Source: Pseudovirgaria hyperparasitica
Taxonomy: Eukaryota; Ascomycota; Dothideomycetes; Acrospermales; Acrospermaceae
Reading direction: 5' to 3'
NCBI RefSeq assembly: GCF_010093815.1
Contig: NW_022985574.1
Span: 5,467 to 48,827, forward strand
Length of the DNA stretch: 43,361 nt
Shown here: piece after piece, positions 1 through 12,100 of the stretch
How positions within the stretch are numbered: the stretch's first letter is position 1
Layout: each line of letters begins with the position of its first letter
Translations under genes and position numbers: made by a program
The notes under the pieces: model-generated
The model's database searches: none
Told to the model about the DNA's origin: nothing
Seen by the model: only the letters and a program-made list of their open reading frames with translations

Positions 1-93
<93 letters not shown>
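1..93. repeat. (TAA)31 microsatellite
   Basis: Thirty-one uninterrupted TAA units. The same trinucleotide tail lies at the 3' end (left side on the plus strand) of every LINE and SINE copy here, so this is probably an expanded LINE tail, cut by the window edge, rather than an independent microsatellite. Confidence 0.95.
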
Positions 94-95
<2 letters not shown>

Positions 96-127
96 TAATA
101 TATAACTAGATAGAGTATTTCTCTATA
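94..127 (-). mobile_element. LINE 3'-terminal scrap
   Basis: Directly after the TAA run, the segment containing TATAACTAGATAGAGTA and CTCTATAG resembles the 3' end of LINE1 (2640-2672). Similarity fades after about 30 bases. From 128 to 240 I see only saturated AT-rich DNA. This is either a severely 5'-truncated LINE copy or a slippage product of the next copy. Confidence 0.35.
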
Positions 128-240
128 GATATATATTATCTATAGATTTTTATCTAATACTTCTTATACTCTAGTAGACTAAACTAGTTAATTTAAAGTA
201 ATATAATAATTTATATATATTAAATAATAGAGTATACTAA

Positions 241-672
241 GTATAATAATAATATTATTATTATTATATAACTAGATAGAGTAGTACTCTATAGATCTAT
301 ATCTTCTTTAGTCTAAGCTATTATATAAGAAGAAACCCTAGAGAAAAACTTTCTTATATTAATAATTATATTCTATTAAACCTCTATTATATCTTAAGTA
401 TATAGTTATAGTATATGTCTATTAGTCTATAGTCTATATTATTATTATCTTTACCCTTAGATAGTATATATAGATATAGAGATTATTAGTTAAGGACTAT
501 TCTTAACTAATAATTAGAGTTCTTCTAAGGTTCTTCTAGTATATATTATAGTATATAGTAAGATAGTAGTATATTATATCTCTCTAGCTATATACTTTAT
601 ACTATAAAGAAATATTAGAGATATCTCTCTTATAGAGATGGTATAGAAGTTCTATAATATCTATTTAAACTA
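241..672 (-). mobile_element. 5'-truncated LINE copy, heavily RIP-mutated
   Basis: A short (TAA)n/(TTA)n tail is followed by sequence collinear with LINE1 from 2640 to about 3230 (3' UTR and end of ORF2), but with nearly every CG, CA and TG lost. About 170 bases matching LINE1 2960-3120 are deleted. The palindrome of the LINE 3' UTR is still recognisable at 483-513. The copy stops abruptly near 672, typical of incomplete target-primed reverse transcription. I could not find a convincing target-site duplication. From 673 to about 794 no feature is visible. Confidence 0.8.
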
Positions 673-794
673 TAATAAACCTTCTAGATAAGAGTATAGC
701 TTATCTCTAAAGTAGTCTATTATATAGAGTATTCTAGCTTTTTAAAAGATAAGAATACTTAGAAGACTTAGAAGAGTATAAGTAGACTTATTAT

Positions 795-2605
795 AAGAAT
801 TATAGACGTAGAATAGTAGTCTAATAGATTATAGAAGAATTTAGAAATATATTTAAAAGAGTAGTCTACTCTTATAATAAGATTAATTTCTAAAGAGTAG
901 TAATTAAGTATATATAGTCTACTTATATAGTACCCTTACTTAATCTAGCTAACTTAACCTAGATCTATTTATTATAGAACTATACTAGAATATAGTAGTC
1001 TAGTTAAGTCTATTCTAGTACTAGTTTTAATAATATTCTTCTTCTTTTTATACTTCGCTCTAAAGTACTTAACTATATATAAATCTATAATTCTATAAGT
1101 ATTATATTTATATATATATCTAATTAAATCTATATAATATTATTAATAGTCTTTATATTAGTAAACTTAAAACTCTAGTTTACTTTTATTAACTTATATA
1201 TATACTTATCTCTTACTTTCTAGCTACTACCTTAGAGATAGCTCTATAGATTATATAACTACTATATTATCTAAGCTTATATTTAGTTCTCTTATTCTAA
1301 ATTTTCTTCTTTAGTATATCTATCTTACTCTTAAGATAAGTTATTAATTTATATACTATTTTTCTTAGTTTAGATCTATTTAGATCTAGAGTAGTCTATT
1401 CTTATTAGAGCTAGTTCTATATAATCTATTTATATTATTATAGTTACTAATTTAGCTTTCTTAATCGCCCTTAAGACTAAATAAGTATTCTATTCTTAGA
1501 TCTCTAGCTAATATATATATATATAGATACCTAATACTAGTTCTATTTCTAAGTCTATCTTCTTCTCTTATAAGACTTACTCTAAAGAGATTATCTCTAC
1601 TCTAGCTATACTAGCTAAAAAGTCTACTTATTATAGTAGTATAAAGATATACTCTAAGTTAGAGAAGAAGATAGCTAAGACTACTACTACTATTACTACT
1701 AAGGTAGCTATTAGTTACTCTAATCTAGATAATTCTAGTACTAGTATTATAGAAGAAGTAGCTATAAAGTCTACTTCTACTTTCTTATACTATCTATCTA
1801 CTCTATCTTCTTTAGAGAATAAAGAAGATCTTATTATAGATAATAATTAAGAGTTTATACTATTACTACTTTACTCTAAATACTATTTCTCTTTTTAGTC
1901 TAATATAGACTAACTTAGTTACTCTAGATTCTTTTAGAACCTTATTATTTATTCTAAGTCTAGCTCTACTAATAATAAGGTCTAGATTACTAAAGATACT
2001 AAATATAGTTATAGCTTATACTATAGAAAAATAGTAAACTATAGTTTAATATACTATAAGTATATTAAGACTTATATAACTAGCTCTAAATATATCTTTT
2101 ACTTTAATTCTAGTATTAGTTATTACTCTACTAACTCTAATAGTTCTATATATTCTATCTTTACTCTATCTATCTATTACTACTACTATACTATTTTTAG
2201 TAAAGTTTATCTTTAAATAAGTCTATTAGACTATTTTAGTCTAGAGTAATTCTAAGTTATCTATACTAATATATTTTTAGATTTCTATTTATATATAAGA
2301 TATATATAATAATCTTTATATCTATAAGACTTTTAGTAGTTCTAGTAATTATCTAGCTTCTATATATAGAGAGTTTCGAGAATACTATAAGCTCTTTCTA
2401 GAGGTTATTTAAGTATAAGTTTAGAAACTATTAATTATTTTTAACTCTAGCTTATATTTCTAGTTACTATAAAGTCTCTAGTATCTAGACTATCTATTCT
2501 AGAGAGTTAGTTTTAGCTACTAAGGCTATAGAAGAGATTTAGAGTATTCTCTCTTATCTAACTTATACTATTAATAGATCTTATAAGAGGTCTACTAGTT
2601 CTTTC
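795..2605 (+). pseudogene. outer left arm: unidentified decayed coding region
   Basis: This stretch pairs with the reverse complement of about 39765-41587, so it is the outer part of the 7-kb inverted repeat. A plus-strand frame from about 1556 to 2215 (roughly 220 codons) is interrupted only about five times, always by TAA or TAG that could derive from CAA, CAG or TGG. The peptide is rich in Ser, Thr, Tyr and Lys. The reading seems to continue past the LINE1 insertion into 15315 onward. I do not recognise the family; a gag-like or transposon-borne accessory protein would fit but is not shown. The composition is saturated: C is almost always followed by T, sometimes by C. Confidence 0.4.
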
Positions 2606-2622
2606 TCTAAGTTATCTTATAA
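2606..2622. repeat. LINE1 target-site duplication, left copy
   Basis: TCTAAGTTATCTTATAA occurs here and, identically, at 15298-15314, bracketing LINE1. The unoccupied site survives once in the opposite arm at 39748-39764 (reverse complement, one mismatch). A 17-bp duplication is typical of APE-type LINE insertion. Confidence 0.9.
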
Positions 2623-2862
2623 TAATAATAATAATAATAATATTATATAACTAGGTAGAGTAGTACTCTATAGGCCTATACCTCCTCTAGTCTAAGCCAC
2701 TATATAAGAAGAAACCCTATAGGGAAAAACTTCCTTATATCTATAACTATATCTCGTTAAACCTCTATTTTATCTTAAGTATATAGCTATAGGGTACGCC
2801 TATTAGCCTATAGCCTATATTACTATTATTTTACCCTTAGGTAGTACGTATAGATACGGAGG

Positions 2863-2893
2863 TTATTAGTTAAGGGCTGCCCTCGACTAATAA
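2863..2893. repeat. 31-bp palindrome in LINE1 3' UTR
   Basis: Arms TTATTAGTTAAGGGC and its near-reverse-complement around a one-base centre. The identical motif with perfect 15-bp arms lies in LINE2 at 22561-22591, and a third copy near the LINE 5' end at 15028-15058. It is about 240 bp from the 3' end, the same distance as the 5' copy is from the 5' end. Confidence 0.85.
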
Positions 2894-2959
2894 TCGGGGT
2901 TCTCCCGGGGTTCTTCCGGTATATATCGGGTTACTACCGGCGTATACCGGGTCTCTTCT

Positions 2960-5900
2960 AGTATATATTTCTAGATCTACTAGTACTAGAGGAGTAGTAG
3001 ATATATAAGTATCTATTAGGAGACGTCCTTAGAGTACTTATTAAGCTATTATACGATATCTAAAGTCTTTATAATATAGATAAGCTATTACTATTATATA
3101 TAGAGGTTAGGGTATATAGCTAGATAGTAGCGTATTATACCTCTACGGCTATACGCCTTATACTATAGAGAGGTATTAGGAACGCCTCTCTTATAGATAT
3201 AGTATAGAAGTTCTATAGCGTCTATTCGGGCTTAGATAAGTATAGATACTTAGGCTTTCGTTAGCCCTTTATATATCTATTTACTTAGTTCCTTCTATAG
3301 CCCTTAAATCTACTCTAGATATCTATTCTACTAGGAGGTCTAGTAGGTATAGAGTGTCTCTTTCTACTTATCTTAAGTCTACGACTATATATTTTTTATA
3401 AGTTCTTAAAGGCTCTACTAGTCTAGAAGAGCGTCCGGGTTATCTTAGACTTCTTATACTACTTAGCTAGAGTTAGCTTCTATTAAGCATCTATACCGTA
3501 TTTAATTCCGGCCTATATATAGAAGTATATAGTAATATATACTAATTCGCGCGCGTAGCGCGGCGAAAGTATATTCTATATTTTCTATACGTTCCTATAC
3601 TTATTATTTAGTAAAGTATACTACCCTCTATATCTAGTAGAAGTTATATATACTTATAACGTCTATCTCGCGTTATAGTAGTACCGTATTAGTAGCTTTA
3701 TATACGTCTAATATAAGACGGAGTATATAGTTCTATATAGATTTAAGCTTTATTCGCCTAGTCTATATAAGGGCTGTATACTAGTACTTATATCCGTACG
3801 TGAAGGCGGGTCGTGCTATAGATATATATAGCTAGCGTGTCTTATTCTAGGCGGTTCCCTACGTGGAGGCTATAATCTATTATATAGTAGCTTCTACCTA
3901 GAGGGCCCTAGAGATAGTATATACTACTTATAGTCCCTATTTAAGCTTACTATCTAGTATAACTCCGAGCGCGTGTATGCTTTATACTAGTAGTTTATTA
4001 AATACGTTAATTTAGGGGCGTTATTCGCCTTCCCTAGTTATCTATTTCTCTTAACGATTAATAAAGTATATAAGCTAGTATTTCTCCGGGGCGAACTTTA
4101 CTCTATAGCGTTTTACCTACTAGAGGCACCTCTCGTGGTCCTATTCTAGTTATCTATATATTTAGTTAGTATTATTATTAATAGCTAGGAGGTATATATT
4201 ATTAGCGTATCCGACTATCTCTATATACTTTATTTCTTAAAGAAGGTCTACCGTAAAGAAGAGGAATAGGATTAGAGAGATAGTACTCCCTTATAGGATG
4301 CCGTATACCATCTCTTTATATTTACTCTAGTACCTAGAGATATATATCTAAGTTATTCTTCCTATAAGGAATAACTATATAAAGTATATAATCTATTCTA
4401 GTATTCGTCTTATCTAGAGATTATAAATAAGTCTTATATAGTTTACCTTATTAAACGCTCCGGCTATATCGAGGGAGAGAAGCAATACTACCCGTCCCTA
4501 TTTCTATACAGCCTAGACAACTTTAATAATATATTAGATAGCTATTATTAGGGAGCTATCTACCTTTACCTTCTAGTTCGGAGGGAGGAGATTATATTCC
4601 TATACCGCGGTACTTATCTTCTTCGCTATTATAGTCTCTAGTATCTTACCTAGGTAGAAGAGAAGGGCGATTAGTCTCTATCCCTTTAGGGAGTTAGGGC
4701 TCTTTCCTAGTTTCGGGAGTATAATAGTATAGACGACTTAGAAGCTCTAGGGGTAGTACCCCTACGTGACGCATGCTTAGAATATATAAGTAATAAGTAG
4801 TAGGGTTGCTTTTATAGTACTTTTTAGGTATTAATTTAGAATTCTATCTAGTCTAGGTACTTTATTATTTAGGAGTATCTTAATAATATTAAGTATATTC
4901 TCCTCCGTAACTTCTTCGGGGATATCTACCACGTATAGATATTTAGCGCCGTGAACGTCTAATAGGTCTACTAGTTCTAGGAGAGGGAATATAGCCTTCT
5001 ATAGAGCCTTAGTTTTCTTAAGGCCCGTGGAGTATATTCTCCCCTAATATATTAGGGGAGGTATAAGTAGTAGGGGTGTCGGAGTATCTACGCCCTTAGT
5101 CTATTTCGCTATACGCTATAGCCCTATTACGTATCATATCTATTAACTAGTAATTATACGCTACTATTTACGCCTTTTGTTATAGAGAACTTTATCGCGT
5201 TATTATATTACTTCCTTCTATTCTTTCTACGACTCGGGTATTCTTATATAGTATACGTGTCTATATAGCCTTTAGGCGTCTTATCTACTTTCCTATACTC
5301 GAGGAATCCCCTTTACTTCTAGGGGCCGGTATATTTAGTATAGTACGTGTTTATTTCTCGTATTCTAGTATATTTATAGGAGTATCTATACGGCCTAGTC
5401 TATGGCTAGGTTATTAGATATATCGACTATAGAGGGATCTAGGATCGCCGATTCTAGGTCCTTTAGATACTTTTTCTAGTCGGTGTCCTTCTATATCTAT
5501 CGTCCCTATTATTTATTCGGGGTATATATATTTATTATAGTTTCTATATATTTATAGTCGGAATCCGTCTATACCTAGCCTAGGCGGTAGTATTAGATCT
5601 AGTAACTAATATACTCCGTAGTAAAGATAAGGTTAAGCGTAGACCCGTCTTTATTCTATTTATGTTTTTTCTATATAACTTATTCTATAGGTGTAAGTAG
5701 ATATAGGAAGTCATGGTAGCGGGTACGTAGTTCCCTTACTCTAAGTTCTTCCCTAACTACGGCTAGACCTCTCTACTATCGGTGGTAGAGGTTAAAGTCT
5801 CCTAGAAGGATATATTACCCTAGTTCTATAGTACCCTCGAGCATCTTCTCTAGTATATGTATATATTATTAGTTATATATGTTATATATATATAGGGGGC

Positions 5901-6340
5901 CTATATCTATTTATAGGTGTAGTGTTATCCTAAGGTTATCGCGCTTAGTATATAACTATAATAAGAGTAGTATTAACCTATGAATGTGGAAGAGGACTCG
6001 TCTTTCTAGTCCTAGAGGGTATATAGTATAGTATCTAGGGTGTGTGGTTAGTTTACTCGTCTAGTAGTATTTATAGGGTTTCTAGATAGCGAGTATTATA
6101 GCCCTAGTCTCTTTAAGGAGCGTTACCTAGTTCTCTCTTTTATATTATATATTTACCTATATAATTTAGAGTATATTCTAGTCCCTTATTAGGTACTAGG
6201 GAGTATATATACCTATATACTTATTCCTTAGAGGCGCGACTATCCTCGCGCGGTAGCGGCTTTAACTATACCTTTTAGTTATTCTATTATCTTTAGAATA
6301 GTCTACTATCCCGCCTAACTACCTTCCGGAGGGGAGGTTA
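2960..6340 (-). pseudogene. LINE1 ORF2: APE endonuclease - reverse transcriptase
   Basis: ORF2 makes the protein that nicks the target DNA and reverse-transcribes the LINE RNA. In minus-strand order I read an endonuclease start resembling LAIQEPW (near 6090), the GDFN motif (5791-5802), a SD(H/Y) motif (5554-5565, His now Tyr), then the reverse transcriptase: an LDIAGAFNKVN block, GILQGSTISLILFLFF, and the catalytic GYADD box changed to GYANN (4198-4212). A thumb region with LGVILDSKL and a C-terminal stretch follow. I found no RNase H domain. Both catalytic aspartates are lost by G-to-A changes and many Gln/Trp codons are stops, so the gene is dead. Confidence 0.88.
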
Positions 6341-6342
6341 GG

Positions 6343-7512
6343 GGTGTTATAAAGGAAGGGCTCGTGGTAGGTGTTATATTCTATAACTATCTCGCGCCTC
6401 TCGCTTTTATCGTATGAATATATTCTATGACCTATTTATATTTTATATACGTTAATAACCATAATAGGTGTTTCCTATTATAGTTTAAATACTATACTAT
6501 ATCCCTGTTTCTTAGTCCGTCTCCTCGCGGTTTATAAGGGTACTTCTAGATAGCGTGGTCTCTACGGTACTATCCGTACTTAGTCTTCTATAAGTATCTT
6601 TATATAGTGTATCTATACCCTTAATAGTTAAAGTACTATATTATTACCTATGCCCTATTCTATAGCTCGGCCATAAGGAGCTCTCCTTCTATTAGGAATC
6701 CCTTCTATATAATATATTATACGAGGGCGGGGTCTCGGAGCTCTATAATTATAGTAGAGTGTTTTTTTACCGTTATCTTAATCGCCTATAGGTTCTTCTA
6801 CCACGCTTTTATAATCTTAATCCCTAGGTATTTTCGCGTGTTAGATTATTCTATACGCGTAATATCCTCTACTCCGATAGCCTATCCCTATATAAATACT
6901 ATATATACTATAATTAGGTATATAGCTACCCTAATAGACGCGCCGGGGAAGATACTATCTATTATATTTAGATCTCGCGAGATGTTTTACTATATAGTAT
7001 TCGTTATAGTAGTAAGTACTACCCTATCTAGTGTAACTTTAGTAGCCACGACGCTTAACTATATTCCTTTCTATTTATTAATCTTATTTATAATTTCCTT
7101 TAGGGATGTCTATTAGACCTACGCTAGCGTGTCCTTATCCTAGATTACGACACGTATACTATATACTCTATCTATGGTCCTAGTAGTCCTTAGTATAGTA
7201 GCTCCGGGTATTACTATAATCTAAGCCTACGTGTTAGGGCGCTTATCTTAGAATAGCTCTTCCTAGATTCTCCGTAGGCTGGCTTCTATTTAGTTAAGTC
7301 TACTACTAGGTTCCTCTCGTAGTAACTTCCTTTCTTTCTCTATAATTTCTCTTAGGTTCCGGATAAGGTCCTAGAATATATAAAGGAGAGTCTTCTTTCC
7401 CTCCTCGGCGTCCCTCTCTATATGTATTACCTAGTATTTAATTTTATCTAGGAGGGTCTCCCCTCTTAGGGTCCCCTCGGTCTAGGTTATCTATAGTACT
7501 TTATACCCTTAG
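6343..7512 (-). pseudogene. LINE1 ORF1: gag-like RNA-binding protein (main part)
   Basis: Minus-strand frame with a helical, charged N-terminal region (for example EIIEKERKLLREEP), then a segment resembling gag domains of fungal LINEs (TIIIELRDPALVQYII), and then cysteine/histidine-knuckle remnants at about 6508-6645, where cysteines appear as tyrosine (YFNYQGYRYTIQRYLQKTKY). The protein would coat the LINE RNA. The 5' part of the ORF lies beyond G0 (14896 to about 15027). Start codon not established: an ATG at 15026-15024 is in a different frame from the conserved block. The plus-strand open frame at 6838-7116 is its shadow. Confidence 0.75.
7508..7512. repeat. G0 target-site duplication, left copy (CTTAG)
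   Basis: CTTAG precedes the 5' LTR and recurs at 14896-14900 directly after the 3' LTR. The 5-bp length is normal for a Ty3/Gypsy integrase. Confidence 0.93.
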
Positions 7513-7740
7513 TGTTAGGACTTAGCCTTAGGTAGGACTCGACCTGCACGTACCTTAGCTAACAGGGTTAGGAGGTGACGTGAAGGGCGGTAAACAGTCA
7601 CGTGCTAGATAGATCGGCGTCCCTTTGTGTATATACTCTCGGATTCCTACCGAAAGGGTTCGGTAGTAATTCGTTCTGTAATAGAATACACCCCATTATT
7701 CCATCTGGCTACACTACTATCTAATAACCCTATTCTTACA
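7513..7740 (+). repeat. G0 5' LTR (228 bp)
   Basis: Starts TGTTAGGACTTAGCC and ends TATTCTTACA. It contains TGACGTGA (7576-7583) and CACGTG (7599-7604), motifs that resemble CRE and E-box sites; a TATA-like element at 7630-7635; and, about 32 bp further on, the inferred transcription start at 7662. It is nearly identical to 14668-14895. Confidence 0.95.
7630..7662 (+). promoter_or_regulatory. G0 LTR TATA element and inferred transcription start
   Basis: TATATA at 7630-7635 lies at normal distance from 7662, the first base of the 12-mer complementary to the primer site. In self-priming elements the primer is the 5' end of the element's own RNA, which would place the start at or close to 7662. 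The start is inferred from this, not measured. Confidence 0.55.
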
Positions 7741-7742
7741 TT

Positions 7743-7754
7743 CGAATTACTACC
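7743..7754 (+). promoter_or_regulatory. self-primed primer-binding site
   Basis: CGAATTACTACC begins two bases after the LTR and is the exact reverse complement of GGTAGTAATTCG at 7662-7673 within the LTR. No tRNA-type TGG start is present. This arrangement matches the Tf1/sushi mechanism, in which the RNA 5' end folds back to prime its own reverse transcription. Confidence 0.75.
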
Positions 7755-7774
7755 CATATAGTACTATAGTCAAG

Positions 7775-9175
7775 ATGGTCTAACCAGAACTAAGAAGGTC
7801 GACACGATCCACTATAGGGACAAGTAACACTGCATTAAACAACAGGGATCCTCCACAATCGGCATCAAATCCGGCCGTTCTTGATAGAGAAGTGGAGATA
7901 TCCGACCGAATCACGGAACTTTCTAATGAGGAAATAGTGGATACACTAAGCGACTTCCCACGATAGGAAGCTAGACAACGAGTCGTGGCAGAGCTACACG
8001 AGGAATCGCAACCATCAATCGCCGAACTATAGGAGCATATCGCCAATCAAGCCCGAGAGATATAAATCCTTAAAGAATAGACCGAACGTGCGAAACTCCT
8101 TATAAAACGACGAGAACTTAACGAGTCTCTTAAAAGACTACGCGGAACGACAGTAGGTAGACGACTTCCTACACCAATTCAGGCGGAATCAGTTCACCTA
8201 CCATTAGAGTTACGACAATCCACCGTACACCCGGCCGCTTCGTTGCCGATTTACCCTGCTCCTTCCTTAGGTGTGCCGAAACCTAAAGATCCGACCATAT
8301 TTATAGGGAAGAACCAAAAGGAGTGGAAAGATTGGAAGAGAGACTGCGAGAAGTACTTCCTCGACAACCCTATGCTCTTTTCTATCGAAGTATAACGTAT
8401 TTCATTCGGAGAACGTTACTTAGGTTTATAATCCCACGATCAATAGGATAGACAGAAGGAAGTCAAGCCACTATCGGCGACAACCTAGGAACATTTAGCT
8501 ATATTTATGCTAAATACCCTCGGAACTAACGGAGAACGCGAAAGAAAGGCACTATCTAAGTTAAGAAGCGTGGCACAACGACCGAACTAGACACCTACTT
8601 AACTACTATAATACCTATAAAACCTCTAGGATAATATCCCTACACTATAGGAAAATATTCGCATATTCTAGTTTCGCGAAGCACTACTCCCGTTAATCCG
8701 CGAAAGATTAGGAATAGTATTATTAAGTTTTAACCATCTACACGAATTAGAGGAGAAAGCTAATAAATACTACCGCATCCTTAAGGAACGCGGCTCTCTA
8801 GGTAAAACCGACGAACCCCACACGGGTTAGAAACGAGGTCGATCGAATACGTTCGATCAAGAGCAACCTTACCGCGATTAACGCTAGAAGAGCGTAAATC
8901 GGGGTAGAAACGCGTCAAGAGGACACCAAAACAATCGAGGCGGTGGTTCCCAACGCGGAAAAGGACAAGGCATAGGCTTAAATGTAACGCCTGTCGCAAA
9001 ACAGCAGGACCATAGCGCACTTTATTACTATAAGTATAGAGAAAAGGGACATATTTCGCCTAACTACAAGAATCCGAAAAAAGAATAGGCTAGTACGCGA
9101 GACCTAACCGCGTTCTTAGCTAAATCACATATACTTAGGAGGAGCCGCAGCGCCTTCCGGCGAGTAAAGACCTAA
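7775..9175 (+). pseudogene. gag: G0 gag
   Basis: Frame opened by the ATG at 7775 and running about 466 codons. It holds a charged, probably coiled region (roughly residues 60-135), a capsid-type block around FIGKNQKEWKDWKRDCEKYF (about residues 185-205), a basic Arg/Gly/Asn-rich stretch, and one CCHC zinc knuckle near codon 417. All three knuckle cysteines now read tyrosine (codons 9026, 9035 and 9065), each explained by TG-to-TA. In-frame TAG/TAA sit where Gln is expected. There is no frameshift, and the zinc knuckle is destroyed. Pol follows in the -1 frame. Minus-strand open frames at 7780-8046 and 8781-9020 are shadows. Confidence 0.9.
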
Positions 9176-12100
9176 TATTACTAAAAGTATCGTTACCCAT
9201 AGCAAATGGCAATAAAACTATACAGGCCCTCGTGGACACTAGTGTAGAAGATAACTATATTTCGTCGATTCTCGCTAAGGAGTGTAGATTATCGTACGAT
9301 CTCGGTAAAGTTAGCCGAACCATCGCAGTTAATGGATATAAAGTTAGAACTTTGGGTAAAACTACAACGAATTACGAAGTTCATGACTTAAAGACAATAA
9401 AACAGTAGATGTCTAATAAATTCATCGTGGCTAATATTAGCTAATAGAATATGATTCTAGGGATGCCTTAGCTTAAACGCCTAAACCCAATCCTCGATTT
9501 TTAGAAGGAGACATTAACGTTCCGTCGACATCGCGGTAAATTATACTAGTAAGTCGCAACCATTAGTAAGGAGGCATGGAACCTCGCCGTGCGGACCCGA
9601 TCGTCGCTAGTCTACCTTATATCCCTATCGATCGTCGACGAAGACGAAGAGGATAGTAACAATCGGGGCAAAGACACGCTACCCGACGTATATTCGTAGT
9701 ACACGGATGTGTTTTCGGCAGGGGACGCGTCACTTCTCCCCGACTATGGGCCGTATAAGCTAAAGATCGAGCTCGAAGAGGGAGTAGACATCTCTTATAG
9801 TCCACTTTACCCACTTTTGAGACTAGAACTCGAAGTTCTTCGTAAATATATCGAAGAATATCTCGGAAGAGGCTAGATACGTCGTAGTACGTTATTAGCC
9901 GGCGCACCTATTCTCTTCGTGAAGAAGAAAGACGGAAGTTTACGTCTATGCGTCGACTATCGAGTACTAAATACGGTGACTAAGAAGAATCGTCACCCAT
10001 TGCCGTTAGTTAGTGAATCTTTAGACTAATTAACGAAGGCAAAGTACTTTACGAAGCTAGATTTGCGAGATGTATATTACCGGCTTCGAATCCGTCGCGG
10101 AGATGAGTAGAAAACTACATTTCGGACCAGATATGGTCATTTTAAGTACACTATTATACCGTTTAGGCTAACAAATGCGCCAGGAGCGTTCTAAGGATAC
10201 ATTAATACTATACTTATAGGATTACTTAATGTGATCTACGTAGTTTACCTCGATAATATACTAATTTACTCCGATAGTATGTAGGATCACGAAGAACACG
10301 TGAAATCGGTGCTAAATCGTTTAAGATAGTATAAACTCTACGCAAAGTTGTCTAAATGTAAGTTTTACTAATAAGAAGTTAGGTTTCTCGGCTTTATTAT
10401 AACACACGGCGGCCTCAAAATGGAGCTAGAGCGTGTTAAGACCATTATGGAATGGCCAGAATCTACTACTATACGTTAAATTAGGACGTTCATAGGTTTC
10501 GTGAACTATTATCGTAAATTCATTATAGGTTTCTTACGAATTACGGCGCCGCTTAATAAACTCATAGAGAATGGCGGTAAAATCCCTATAGGTGGGCGAG
10601 CATAGCGTAAAGCTAAGTCGGTCGAGATATAGTTAACGCCGGAAGCGCGAGATACGTTCCGATCGTTAAAGAATTGCTTTATAACTACGCCGATTCTTAG
10701 GCATTTCGATCCCGAGAAGCATATTCAGGTCAAAACAGACGCATCTAGATTCGCAATTACTGGAATTATTAGTTAACCGTATAAAGATGCGAAAGACAAG
10801 GTATAATAGCACCCGGTCGCCTTCTTTTCCCGTAAAATGGCGGATATAGAGACGCGTTATGATACGCACGACCAGGAACTACTCGCAATTATTGAGAGTT
10901 TCAAGCAATGGCGACATTATTTAGAAGGCTCCGCATATTAGATTGAATTATTATCGGATCACGTAAATCTACGTTACTTCATGTCGACCAAGGTCCTTAA
11001 TCGCCAATAAGTACGTTGGGCTAAGTAGATATTAATATTTGACTTTAAAATCTCACACAAAGCTAGAAGAGAGAATAAAGTAGATCCTCTATCACGGCGT
11101 GAAGATTACGAGAAATCGTCGTAGAATGACGCAGATAGTCGGTGTAATTTAGACTATGCTATACTATAGACACTAAAAGACTAGTTATCTAATAGAGTGC
11201 CGGAAGCCAGGACACTTTCGGCGACTCTCTGCGGGAATTAGAGCGGGCATCAAGTAATCCAAACTAACGTTCAAGAAACAGAGCAAATCCTCGAAGACTT
11301 AATTAAATCTACCTAGAATTCCGATGTATTGGCAAAGAAAGTCATAAGCATGAAGGGAATGGCTATAGAACCGCCGTGGTTATTAAGGTAGGAACGACGA
11401 TCGGACGCGATCTACTTCCAAGGCCGACTCTACGTGCCGGAAGGCGGCTTACGAATCGATATTTTAAGGGAATAGCACGATTACGCGTTAGTAGGGCACT
11501 TCGGCGTTATAAGGACGGTCGATTTAATCCGAAGGACGTACGACTGGCCAGGTCTTCATAAATATATGAAAGACTACGTAAAAACGTGTGACGTTTACCA
11601 GTATACGAAAGTGTATAGATACTTACCATATGGCGAATTAAGGCCATTACCTATGCTAAAGGAAGCATGGAAGGAATTGTCGATGGATTTCATCATAGAT
11701 CTGCCCCTAAGTGAGTATCTTAGGCATGTTTATAATAGTTTACTTGTAGTTTTGGATAGATTTACGAAGATGTCACACTACATCCCTATGAGGAAGACGA
11801 TCCAAGCACCGGATCTTATAGATATACTACTTCGTAACGTAGTTCGGCTCTATAATATACCAAATGGCATAGTTTCGGATAGAGGTCCGTAGATAACGTC
11901 TAAGTTTTAGAAGGATTTCTACTATACACTAGGAATTAAGCGGAAACTTAGCACCGCGTTCCACCCATAAACAGATAGGTAGATAGAGCAGTAGAATTAG
12001 ATAGTTAAGGCGTATTTACGCGCATATTACAACTATAAGCAAGATAACTAGGCAAGGTTAGTCTATGTCGCGGAATTCGCGTATAATAACAGCCGACATG

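Noticed and set aside
1-93. Telomere or centromere satellite
   Set aside because: Unit is TAA, not a fungal telomere repeat, and every LINE/SINE tail here is the same trinucleotide.
6838-7116. 92-codon plus-strand open frame
   Set aside because: It lies opposite LINE1 ORF1, whose minus-strand frame shows gag-like homology over the same bases; hydrophobic composition comes from AT-rich shadow reading.
7780-8046. Minus-strand open frame, Ser-rich
   Set aside because: Shadow of G0 gag, which reads continuously on the plus strand.
8781-9020. Minus-strand open frame
   Set aside because: Shadow of the gag C-terminal part; no family signal.
9617-9907. Minus-strand open frame of 96 codons
   Set aside because: Opposite the protease-RT linker of G0 pol, which is clearly coding on the plus strand.
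10666-10869. Minus-strand open frame
   Set aside because: Opposite the RNase H domain of G0.
11376-11561. Plus-strand open frame, Arg-rich
   Set aside because: Off-frame reading of the integrase zinc-finger region; the pol frame gives the recognisable protein.
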